From Planctomycetota bacterium (lineage in GTDB: Bacteria > Planctomycetota > Planctomycetia > Pirellulales > Lacipirellulaceae), in assembly GCA_029259975.1 (NCBI GenBank), contig JAJDEE010000039.1:1-5789 (forward strand): a stretch of 5,789 bases of DNA, in the 5' to 3' direction. The position numbers were made by a program, and so were the translations under genes. Below the pieces are notes generated by a model. The model made no database searches, had not been told where the DNA came from, and saw nothing but the letters and a program-made list of their open reading frames with translations. Positions 1-5,789 of the stretch are shown here, one piece after another; positions within the stretch are counted from its first letter, which is position 1, and every line of letters begins with the position of its first letter.

Positions 1-2
1 CG

Positions 3-1133
3 ATATCCACGGCACTAGGACCAGCCTCTGCCTCGATACACTGGGACAAGTACCTACTCACGTCGGCCGAAAACGAGCAACCAATAAGCGACTCTCGCTC
101 GACGGACGAATCGATCAGTAATGAGACGGCCAACCGGCAGGCTCACACCGAAGCCATGATCTATCACCTACAAAACACACTTTCTCGCAATCCTCAGTCG
201 GCACGTGCCCATCTTCGCATTGCAGGTAAATATCTAGGGCTTTTCAATCAACGTCAGCTTGTCTCTGGCAATCAAATGTCCATCGATCAAATTTGTGAGG
301 CCGCGATCGCGTCGCATTTTGCCTCTGCTCAGGCGTTGAAGCAATGGCTGCTACGAGCATTCGGCGAGAATAGCCAACTGCTCTACCGTGCTCACTATCA
401 TGCCCGCCAAGCGTTACGGTTCTCTCCTTTGCAAGGTGAGGGTTACCTCTACTTAGCAAACCTGTGCTTCTTGGAAGGCCAAGCAACCCAGTCCATCGAA
501 GCTTATGTACGGCAGAGCATCCAGGTACGTCCACACAGTGGACGTGTCTTGTTCGAGTCGGGGCGGCAACGGTTTCTACTGGGGGAAATCGAACAAGGCA
601 TCAACGACTGGCAGCAAATCTATCACGACACAGGGCCACATCAGCAACAGATTCTTAACTTGCTAGCTGGTCAGCTACCCGCTGCGGCCTTCCTCGAGCT
701 ATTTGAGCCGGACTGGGAAACCTTACCCGCGCTTTGGAAAGAATACCGTGAAAGGGGAAACCGGCAAGATTGGCAGGCAATCGTCGACTATACCGCCACG
801 AAAGTCGTGAAGAACCATACTCAGCAAACGCCCTATCTAGCAGCACACATTCGTCATGCCCTAGCAAATATGTATCGAGATATTGGTCACCCACAGCTAG
901 CGTTAGGCTATTTTAAGCAAGCCCAGGCCCTAGCGCCAAATGTCTACACTTTCCGTCGCTCACTTGCCCGTGCGTTGTTGCAAGCAAAACAGTATCCTCT
1001 CGCCGAGCAGCATTTACGATGGTGCCTGGCTCGAAAACCGAATAATAGCTCTTTGCGTGAAGAACTGGTCCAAGCCACAAAAAAAAGACTCCCGCAAACT
1101 GCCAGTTTTCCAAAAGAAACAACGCAACGTTAG
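3..1133 (+). CDS. TPR-repeat protein, C-terminal part (5' end outside window); probably the tail of an O-antigen ligase-like protein
   Basis: The reading frame is open from the first complete codon at 3 to the TAG at 1131-1133, so the first Met codon (156) is probably internal: the residues before it (AHTEAMIYHLQNTLSRNP) read as one amphipathic helix running through that Met. Counting from Met156, helix-turn-helix TPR-like units lie at about 80-125 (FSPLQGEGYLYLANLCFLEG), 130-160, 230-262 (ALANMYRDIGHPQLALGYF) and 263-297 (LARALLQAKQYPLAEQHL). No membrane segment is visible in this part. From memory of the family, planctomycete O-antigen ligase-like proteins (Wzy/WaaL type, inner membrane, joining or polymerising glycan units) often carry a C-terminal TPR region of this style, with a 'PLQGE.YLYLA.LCFLEG' block. 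The dehydratase 18 bases downstream supports a surface-polysaccharide role. The TPR call and the partial status are firm. The ligase identity is inference, because the membrane domain would lie outside the window. A stand-alone TPR protein is the alternative. Confidence 0.8.
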   Translation: MSTALGPASASIHWDKYLLTSAENEQPISDSRSTDESISNETANRQAHTEAMIYHLQNTLSRNPQSARAHLRIAGKYLGLFNQRQLVSGNQMSIDQICEAAIASHFASAQALKQWLLRAFGENSQLLYRAHYHARQALRFSPLQGEGYLYLANLCFLEGQATQSIEAYVRQSIQVRPHSGRVLFESGRQRFLLGEIEQGINDWQQIYHDTGPHQQQILNLLAGQLPAAAFLELFEPDWETLPALWKEYRERGNRQDWQAIVDYTATKVVKNHTQQTPYLAAHIRHALANMYRDIGHPQLALGYFKQAQALAPNVYTFRRSLARALLQAKQYPLAEQHLRWCLARKPNNSSLREELVQATKKRLPQTASFPKETTQR

Positions 1134-1151
1134 CCTACCAGCAAACATATC

Positions 1152-3002
1152 ATGCTCAAAAGAAACATCAAACATCTCATCGGCGGCCTATCGATACTTG
1201 TTCCCTTGGTGGCTCTCGCGTATTACTTAGCATTCTTGCTGCGCTTCGACGGGTACCTGCGAGCAGAAGAAACTAAGATACTCACAGCCACCCTAGTGTG
1301 GGCTTTGCTCATTAAATCTACCGCGATATTACAAACACAACTGCATCTCGAGTTTAATCGCTTCGTCACATTTCGCGACATGCTGGCCATCACAAGAGCC
1401 GTCACTCTCGGATCGATTGGCATTACTCTCTGCGACGCGATGCTGCTCACCAATATTACGATCCCTCGCAGTGTCATTCTACTTGACTGGGGAATTTCAC
1501 TCCTCCTCTTGGCGGCTGCTCGCACTTTGCCCAGACTGATTCGCGACAATCCCTGGCGAGGATTCTCGAAAGAGACTGGAACCAAAGCGTTGATCGTCGG
1601 TGCCAACGATGCTGGCGAAGCATTACTGCGTACTATTCGGCACAATCACGATCTGAATTACCAACCAGTTGGGTTTGTCGATGACCACGCACATGCCCAA
1701 GGACGTCGCATTGCAGGTATTCCGGTGCTAGGATCCAACGCAGATATCGCAGAACTCGCTGAAAAACACGGCATTGGCGAGGTGCTGCTCACCGCTGGCG
1801 CCTTGCCTGGCAAACAAGTTCGCGAAATTGTCGACATGGCTAGCGAACACGACTTTCACGTTAAAGTTCTCCCCAGCTTCGAGCAACTACTACAGGATCG
1901 TGTCGATGTTCGTCCTCGCAGTGTCGCGATTGCCGACCTCTTACATCGTCCCTCCGTGGAACTCGACAACGAGAGCATCCAACATTGGATTGCCGGGCGA
2001 ACGATTCTGGTTACTGGCAGCGCAGGCAGTATTGGATCAGAAATCTGCCGACAGCTACTAGCACAATCGCCCACAAAGATCGTCGTGGTTGATCGTAGCG
2101 AGACGGGGCAATTTTTCTTGGAACGAGAACTACGTCGTCTTGCTCCCGATCTGCACATTGAGGTCGCCCTAGCCGACCTCAATGACCGCGAGCGACTTCA
2201 TGCGCTGTTCGCTGAACATCGCCCCGACATTATATTCCACGCCGCTGCCTACAAGCACGTGCCGCTATTAGAAGCGCACGTCGGCGAAGCGATCAAGAAT
2301 ATCGTCGTTTCTACACGCAACCTGGTCGACCTTGCCGAGGAATTTCAAGCCGAAGGTTTCGTGATGATTTCGACCGACAAGGCCGTCAACCCAACCAGCG
2401 TAATGGGATCGTGCAAACGACTAGCCGAGCAATATGTGCAGGCCAAGGCCTTAACTTCCAATTGCCGACTCGTGACGGTGCGGTTTGGAAACGTGCTTGA
2501 CTCGGCCGGCAGCGTGGTTCCAATTTTCCGCGAGCAAATCGCCCGAGGCGGCCCGGTCACCATCACGTCGCCCGACATGATACGTTACTTTATGCTCATC
2601 CCCGAAGCGGCACAGCTAGTGATCCAAGCTGGAGCGATGGGCCATGGGGGTGAAATTTTCGTCCTCGACATGGGTGAGCCTGTGCGAATCATCAATCTCG
2701 CCGAGGACATGATCCGGCTCTCTGGACTTCGCGTTGGCGACGACATCGAAATCGAAGTCACAGGCTTGCGTCCTGGAGAAAAACTCTACGAAGAACTCTA
2801 CAGCGAACAAGAAGAGCATCGCACCACGCCCCATAGAAAGATCATGGTTGCTGCGAGCGAGCCGCGAAACCTGCTCGAAGTTATCAGCGACATCGGCCAC
2901 CTAACGAATCTTGCCAACGAATCCAACGAAACAATCAGAGCAGCGCTTGAGGAGATCATTCCCGTGCAAGAATCAGGCAAACAGATACGGGCGGCTGCGT
3001 AG
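1152..3002 (+). CDS. Membrane-anchored nucleotide-sugar 4,6-dehydratase/epimerase, CapD/WbpM/PglF family (polysaccharide biosynthesis)
   Basis: The 616-residue product matches the usual 600-660 of the long UDP-sugar dehydratases, which turn UDP-GlcNAc-type sugars into 4-keto-6-deoxy intermediates using bound NAD(P). In order: about four hydrophobic membrane segments (roughly 10-30, 45-62, 84-100, 107-125); a CoA-binding-like Rossmann domain with GANDAG at 150-155; a linker; then the catalytic SDR domain with the nucleotide-binding GSAGSIG at 289-295, an HAAAYKHVPLLE block, and STDKAVNPTSVMGSCK at 407-422. Met418 and Lys422 form the M-x3-K that replaces the usual Y-x3-K of short SDRs, as is typical of WbpM-like enzymes. 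TGLRPGEKLYEEL (537-549) is the family's C-terminal signature. The ATG at 1152 is chosen because it directly precedes the first membrane helix; no good ribosome site is visible. The 18-base gap from the TPR gene suggests one transcript. The family is certain; the exact sugar substrate cannot be read from the sequence, so no symbol is given. Confidence 0.95.
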   Translation: MLKRNIKHLIGGLSILVPLVALAYYLAFLLRFDGYLRAEETKILTATLVWALLIKSTAILQTQLHLEFNRFVTFRDMLAITRAVTLGSIGITLCDAMLLTNITIPRSVILLDWGISLLLLAAARTLPRLIRDNPWRGFSKETGTKALIVGANDAGEALLRTIRHNHDLNYQPVGFVDDHAHAQGRRIAGIPVLGSNADIAELAEKHGIGEVLLTAGALPGKQVREIVDMASEHDFHVKVLPSFEQLLQDRVDVRPRSVAIADLLHRPSVELDNESIQHWIAGRTILVTGSAGSIGSEICRQLLAQSPTKIVVVDRSETGQFFLERELRRLAPDLHIEVALADLNDRERLHALFAEHRPDIIFHAAAYKHVPLLEAHVGEAIKNIVVSTRNLVDLAEEFQAEGFVMISTDKAVNPTSVMGSCKRLAEQYVQAKALTSNCRLVTVRFGNVLDSAGSVVPIFREQIARGGPVTITSPDMIRYFMLIPEAAQLVIQAGAMGHGGEIFVLDMGEPVRIINLAEDMIRLSGLRVGDDIEIEVTGLRPGEKLYEELYSEQEEHRTTPHRKIMVAASEPRNLLEVISDIGHLTNLANESNETIRAALEEIIPVQESGKQIRAAA

Positions 3003-3128
3003 CAGAGCGTACGATTGTGGCCAGTTGGGGTCTATCTCTGCAGAAAATCCCGTTGAAGCGATGTTTCTTCGATAATTTCCTGACCAGTCTGCGCTGCTCG
3101 ATCCTAGCGGCCGAATAATCGGAGAAAT

Positions 3129-3157
3129 TAGACAAAGCACACTTGGCAAGCTATCTT
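3129..3157 (+). promoter_or_regulatory. Candidate sigma70-type promoter for the DUF1559 gene
   Basis: TAGACA (3129-3134, 5 of 6 matches to TTGACA) is followed after exactly 17 bases by TATCTT (3152-3157, 4 of 6 matches to TATAAT). Transcription would start near 3164, giving a leader of about 125 bases before the preferred start codon at 3289. The first copy of a 10-base direct repeat (3143-3152) fills the end of the spacer and touches the -10 box. This is a pattern match only; planctomycete promoters are poorly characterised. Confidence 0.3.
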
Positions 3158-3175
3158 CTAGTGTTTTGGCAAGCT
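3143..3175 (+). repeat. 10-base direct repeat pair TTGGCAAGCT, possible operator
   Basis: TTGGCAAGCT occurs at 3143-3152 and again at 3166-3175, a period of 23 bases or about two helical turns. One copy overlaps the candidate -10 box and the other lies just past the predicted transcription start, a layout suited to a regulator binding site. The copies are exact. A regulatory role is inference. Confidence 0.4.
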
Positions 3176-3205
3176 TTTACTGCCTAAGCCCTCCATGCGA
3201 TTTTG

Positions 3206-3224
3206 TGGAGACTCTTTGGAGACT
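3206..3224 (+). repeat. 8-base direct repeat pair TGGAGACT with 11-base period
   Basis: TGGAGACT is found at 3206-3213 and 3217-3224, one helical turn apart, in the leader region before the DUF1559 gene. The repeat is plain in the sequence, but it is short enough to be chance or local slippage; no function is proposed with confidence. Confidence 0.3.
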
Positions 3225-3288
3225 AGGCACCAGCTTCACGTTCGTTGAGCTAGTTGTCTCGCTTGCAGTGCCTTCCCGAGAAATTACT

Positions 3289-4245
3289 TTGATTCCTTTG
3301 TCCAATCATCGTCGCGCTAACGGTTTTACCCTAGTCGAGTTACTCGTGGTCATTGCGATCATTGGCGCACTCATAGCGCTACTTTTGCCAGCAGTACAAG
3401 CGGCTCGCGAAGCAGCTCGGCGGTCCCAGTGTCAAAATAATCTCAAGCAGATTGGCATGGCACTTCATAATTTTCATGCCGCCCATAAACGGTTTCCTGC
3501 AGGCGGCATGGATTACGGTTGGTGTCAATTCCCAGAAGACGGCGGTACGCAAACGATACGTAACGGCAATGGATTGCTTCTACTTTTGCCCTACCTCGAA
3601 CAACAATCGCTCTATGACCAATTCGATCAGAATCATGCTGCCCATAATGCGAACGAAGGGAACAACGAAGGCCACTCACCGACAACATCACTTGGTGAAT
3701 TATTGGGCAATGCGGTAACGAGCGGAAACATCGAAGTCGCCAAACATCGCTTGCCGATTTTCAATTGCCCTTCTGATATTGGCGAGCCTTTTTTGTCAGA
3801 CGGAGCAAAAACAAACTACGACTTCAGCACTTCTAGGCAATTCTCGTGCGGCCACTGGTCTCGAGTCGATTCCGACAAACAACGCATGTTTGGCGAAAAC
3901 AGTACTACGCGAATTGCCAATGTCACTGACGGACTGTCGTATACTTTTGCAATGGCCGAAACCTTGCGTGATGTCTACAACGGCAGCGCCACCGCCTGGA
4001 GCTACCGTGCCTGGGTAATGGTAGGCCTTGACCTTGGACAGAAGCGTATCAATCACTGGCAAGCACCGCCCAACCCTCGCCGTTCGCAACTTAGCAGCTG
4101 GGGCCACGCAGGCAGCTTACATGGCGACGGAATTCATGTGCTGATGGCAGATGGCTCTGCACATTATCTCTCGGATAAAACGGATCCAACCGTCCTAGAA
4201 AAACTAGCAGCAATGGCAGATGGCCAAATCGTGTCACTGCCCTAA
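3289..4245 (+). CDS. DUF1559 domain protein with type IV prepilin-like N-terminus (pseudopilin-like, H-x9-DG C-terminus)
   Basis: With the TTG at 3289 as start the product has 318 residues: a short basic leader ending in RRANG, a prepilin peptidase site between Gly12 and Phe13, Glu at +5 of the mature protein (FTLVE), one hydrophobic helix, and the planctomycete LLPAVQAAREAARR block. Cys48 (SQCQNNLKQIGMALHNFH) and Cys160 (FNCPSD) are conserved family positions. The end carries His278-x9-Asp288-Gly289 (HGDGIHVLMADG), the H-x9-DG signature. The protein should be cleaved and methylated by a PilD-type peptidase and anchored in the inner membrane or assembled into a pseudopilus; the physiological role of the family is unknown. 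No in-frame ATG precedes the prepilin motif. TTG 3289 is preferred because GAGA sits 7 bases upstream and the leader length is normal; GTG 3205, GTG 3268, TTG 3166 and TTG 3298 are alternatives. It stands alone, with no pilus or secretion gene beside it. Confidence 0.9.
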   Translation: MIPLSNHRRANGFTLVELLVVIAIIGALIALLLPAVQAAREAARRSQCQNNLKQIGMALHNFHAAHKRFPAGGMDYGWCQFPEDGGTQTIRNGNGLLLLLPYLEQQSLYDQFDQNHAAHNANEGNNEGHSPTTSLGELLGNAVTSGNIEVAKHRLPIFNCPSDIGEPFLSDGAKTNYDFSTSRQFSCGHWSRVDSDKQRMFGENSTTRIANVTDGLSYTFAMAETLRDVYNGSATAWSYRAWVMVGLDLGQKRINHWQAPPNPRRSQLSSWGHAGSLHGDGIHVLMADGSAHYLSDKTDPTVLEKLAAMADGQIVSLP

Positions 4246-4249
4246 AGGC

Positions 4250-4381
4250 CTAATCCAGAGAGATGACTATCTGTAGGGTCGAAGGAATATCGTCAGCGGT
4301 TTCACAGTCGCGAACGATCTGCCCTTCACCCAACAAGACCACACGGCAGGCAAATTCTCTCCTGCCGCTCGACTTAGGGCA
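4250..4381 (-). pseudogene. Possible C-terminal remnant of a lost gene on the minus strand
   Basis: Reading the minus strand, an open stretch of 43 codons follows a TGA at 4384-4382 and ends at a TAG at 4252-4250. It includes RVVLLGEGQIVRDC and then ADDIPSTLQIVISLD, which looks more like real protein than random translation. The pattern hydrophobic-x-G-x-I-V-x-D loosely resembles the end of an ABC-transporter ATPase after the H-loop. There is no ATG; a GTG at codon 16 would give only about 28 residues. In another minus-strand frame an ATG at 4389-4387, preceded by AAGGA, opens a 40-codon frame beginning MIDALSRAAGENLPAV, so a frameshifted remnant is possible. Chance is a serious alternative for so short a stretch. 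Confidence 0.25.
4344..4367. terminator. GC-rich hairpin between convergent genes, possible bidirectional terminator
   Basis: CGGCAGG (4344-4350) and its exact reverse complement CCTGCCG (4361-4367) can form a 7-pair stem with a 10-base loop. It lies about 100 bases after the DUF1559 stop and about 75 bases after the DUF11 stop, where a terminator shared by convergent genes would be expected. There is no T-run on either side, so it is not a classical intrinsic terminator. Confidence 0.35.
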
Positions 4382-4424
4382 TCAATCATTGTCCTTGCTG
4401 GTGCCGGGTTAGCAGTTGGTAGCT

Positions 4425-4452
4425 CCTAGCACCTTACCACCTAGCGCACCTT
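4425..4452 (-). repeat. Imperfect short duplication across the stop codon of the DUF11 gene
   Basis: On the minus strand, AAGGTGCGCTAGG (4452-4440) contains the last codons and TAG stop of the DUF11 gene. After a four-base spacer, AAGGTGCTAGG (4435-4425) repeats it with two bases missing. This looks like a small slippage duplication that left a second stop-like copy in the 3' flank. It has no evident function. Confidence 0.45.
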
Positions 4453-5691
4453 GCACTTAAATTGCAAAATGCCGCCCTTGCCGGCTTCGATCGGCTCGGT
4501 GATTTCCCAACGCAAGACGACGGAGCCGCCATCGTTGGGCTTAGCAGAGAAATTGGCTGCGACATTCGACTTGGCGCTGTCTTCGAGGTACTCGAGACGC
4601 GTCGTGAGATTGTCCATGATCGTGACGTTGCCGATCACTTGGCTGCCAGTGTTATCGAAGCGCAGGGTGAATTCGATTTCATCGCCCGGCTTGGCTGCAC
4701 CCGTCGAGGCGAGTTTGATGAGTCGCAGATGTGGCTTTTTAGGATCGTGTAGATGATAGACAGTGCCCGGCTGTGCATCGCGGATGGCTGCTTGGGCGTG
4801 ACGCTCGTCGATCGAGACGTGGGGCGATTGGTCGCCCGACCAAGTGATCGCAGCCAAACTTGCGCGGGCGAGCGAAGCTTTTTCGCCGTTGTCGATCGTG
4901 CCTGCTCGCACGATTTGTAGATCGGCATAAGTCGCCAACGAACCCTCGAATTCCTCGACGACCAATGCTCGTTCAAATTCGCCCAACTTTTGGCGTTCGC
5001 GCATCAAAGTGGCTGGATCTTCGACCCGGTGGATCGTTGGTTCTAGCTGAGCGAGCGAAGTTGATGCCTGTTCGTTTTCGTTGATCTTCGACAACGACAT
5101 GGGCGAATCGAAACCGCCAACGCTGTCAGAACGAGCGTACTCGCGCAAATCGACCATGCGACGTACGACACTGAAACGTGGGGCGTAGATGCAGACCTGA
5201 TTGCTAGGTGTCACGACCGTACGCCCTTCGACGGTGTCGTAATGAGCGATCGTGTCTTCTTGCTCTAGCCCATCGACTTGCCAATCTTTGCGTATACCGA
5301 CCGAGAAGCCGTCGTCGCCGCCATCGCACAGATATTCGTCGCGTGAGCCAGAGACCACACAATCATTACTGCAACCTTGCACCCCACAGCTGTGGTTCTG
5401 GCAAGAACAACCAACTGGGCGAATTCCAGCGGCGTATTCGGCTCGTCGAATGGTAGGCGGTGCAGTATGAGGATCTTGGTGGTAGACAACCGGCATCACT
5501 TGGCGATTGCTGTCGTGCATTTGAGGTTTATTTACTGCGGTGTCGCTTGCCAGCACGGTTTGTTTCGCCATCCCAGCATTAATAGCTGCGTTATCCGCAG
5601 TAGTCCTACTCGGCAACGTTGCCTGGCAAGAACAAAGCATCAGCGTTGCCACCGCAATCACACCGTAGCGAAACCAAATGGGAGCATGCAT
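4441..5691 (-). CDS. Cysteine-rich envelope lipoprotein with C-terminal DUF11 domain
   Basis: The 416-residue product starts with a short basic region and a hydrophobic stretch ending in LMLCSC; L19-C20-S21-C22 is a lipobox-like site, so Cys22 is the likely lipidated residue. A low-complexity linker follows (about 23-90), then a cluster of six cysteines at 95, 97, 102, 107, 111 and 122 (spacing C-x1-C-x4-C-x4-C-x3-C-x10-C), an acidic patch, and a middle region of unknown fold (about 123-315). Residues about 320-416 are a DUF11/TIGR01451-type beta domain, shown by LIKLASTGAAKPGDEIEFTL, FDNTGSQVIGNVTIMDNL and LRWEITEPIEAGKGG. That domain type occurs in envelope proteins, including the chlamydial cysteine-rich OmcB. 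A structural, possibly disulfide-linked envelope role is inferred. The ATG at 5691-5689 is chosen because it gives a complete signal peptide; no Shine-Dalgarno site is seen. The gene converges on the DUF1559 gene. Confidence 0.85.
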   Translation of the reverse strand: MHAPIWFRYGVIAVATLMLCSCQATLPSRTTADNAAINAGMAKQTVLASDTAVNKPQMHDSNRQVMPVVYHQDPHTAPPTIRRAEYAAGIRPVGCSCQNHSCGVQGCSNDCVVSGSRDEYLCDGGDDGFSVGIRKDWQVDGLEQEDTIAHYDTVEGRTVVTPSNQVCIYAPRFSVVRRMVDLREYARSDSVGGFDSPMSLSKINENEQASTSLAQLEPTIHRVEDPATLMRERQKLGEFERALVVEEFEGSLATYADLQIVRAGTIDNGEKASLARASLAAITWSGDQSPHVSIDERHAQAAIRDAQPGTVYHLHDPKKPHLRLIKLASTGAAKPGDEIEFTLRFDNTGSQVIGNVTIMDNLTTRLEYLEDSAKSNVAANFSAKPNDGGSVVLRWEITEPIEAGKGGILQFKCKVR

Positions 5692-5701
5692 GGGATACTG
5701 G

Positions 5702-5726
5702 AAAGGTAAAAGGTGAAAGGTGAAGG
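5702..5726. repeat. Heptanucleotide tandem repeat (AAAGGTR) upstream of the DUF11 gene
   Basis: Three full seven-base units (AAAGGTA at 5702-5708, AAAGGTG at 5709-5715, AAAGGTG at 5716-5722) and a partial fourth (AAGG) lie 10 to 35 bases upstream of the DUF11 start codon. On that gene's strand it is a pyrimidine-rich CACCTTT tract within the presumed leader. Short heptamer arrays can change copy number by slippage, which here would alter the leader length. That consequence is inference. Confidence 0.6.
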
Positions 5727-5752
5727 CGTTTGCTAAGACTCCGCCTTCAGCC

Positions 5753-5788
5753 TTAGTTTTTGGGCTGATCGTAAATCACGGCTGGTGG
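5753..5788 (-). CDS. Possible C-terminal end of an upstream minus-strand gene (partial)
   Basis: The minus-strand frame entering at the right edge reads PPAVIYDQPKN and stops at TAA (5755-5753), 61 bases before the DUF11 start codon; this would suit an upstream gene in the same direction. A second frame (from 5789) also stays open, reading ATSRDLRSAQ and on to a TAG at 5735-5733. With so few codons neither can be identified; the first is preferred only because it looks like a normal proline-rich tail. Confidence 0.2.
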   Translation of the reverse strand, partial: PPAVIYDQPKN

Positions 5789-5789
5789 C

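Noticed and set aside
940..1230. A 96-codon plus-strand frame overlapping the end of the TPR gene and the start of the dehydratase gene
   Set aside because: It lies in a different frame over two well-supported genes, and its translation shows no domain or regular protein pattern; it is a shadow frame.
3055..3070. Weak hairpin GAAG-N8-CTTC after the dehydratase stop, considered as a terminator
   Set aside because: The stem has only four pairs and no T-run follows; it is too weak to call.
3111..3122. Small palindrome CCGA-ATAA-TCGG upstream of the candidate promoter
   Set aside because: Four pairs and a four-base loop occur often by chance; nothing else marks it as an operator.
4400..4433. 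GGTGC...GCACC inverted repeat, considered as a second terminator or small structured RNA
   Set aside because: Five pairs enclosing 24 unpaired bases with no continuing stem; no tRNA-like or riboswitch-like pattern is present.
4451..4756. Two long plus-strand frames opposite the end of the DUF11 gene
   Set aside because: The minus strand encodes a recognisable DUF11 domain here; the plus-strand translations are its antisense shadows.
1..5789. Search for a defence system, CRISPR array, insertion sequence, phage or toxin-antitoxin genes
   Set aside because: No evenly spaced repeats, transposase or integrase motifs, terminal inverted repeats or small paired genes were seen; the genes belong to known polysaccharide and envelope families.

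Overview
The window looks like chromosome from a planctomycete, probably of the Pirellulaceae/Rhodopirellula type. The main evidence is the DUF1559 protein, which has a type IV prepilin-like N-terminus (GFTLVELLVVIAI ... LPAVQAAREAARR) and a C-terminal H-x9-DG motif; this family is massively expanded in Planctomycetes and rare elsewhere. The cysteine-rich DUF11 lipoprotein and the TPR-domain protein next to a CapD/WbpM-type dehydratase fit the same group. Base composition looks moderate, and recognisable Shine-Dalgarno sites are mostly missing, as is common in this phylum. The organism assignment is inference from gene families, not from a database match.

Layout. (1) Left edge to 1133, + strand: the C-terminal part of a helical TPR protein whose frame is open to the window edge, most likely the tail of an O-antigen ligase/polymerase-like membrane protein. 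(2) 1152-3002, + strand, 18 bases downstream: a full-length membrane-anchored nucleotide-sugar 4,6-dehydratase/epimerase (CapD/WbpM/PglF type). Together these two look like the end of a surface-polysaccharide operon. (3) 3003-3288: a non-coding or leader region with a candidate promoter, two short direct repeats and an in-frame second prepilin-like motif. (4) 3289-4245, + strand: the DUF1559 pseudopilin-like protein, apparently using a non-ATG start. (5) 4246-4440: a convergent intergenic region with a GC-rich hairpin and a possible gene remnant on the minus strand. (6) 4441-5691, - strand: a lipoprotein with a six-cysteine cluster and a C-terminal DUF11 domain. (7) 5692-5789: its upstream region, with a heptanucleotide tandem repeat and possibly the last codons of another minus-strand gene.

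How the genes relate: the first two probably act in making a surface glycan at the inner membrane. The DUF1559 protein and the DUF11 lipoprotein are both predicted envelope proteins, but nothing in the sequence ties them to the polysaccharide genes. No rRNA, tRNA, CRISPR array, insertion sequence or phage gene was seen. I did not find a convincing new biological system. The points most worth a second look are the duplicated prepilin motif, the possible gene remnant between the convergent genes, the heptamer repeat and the cysteine cluster.
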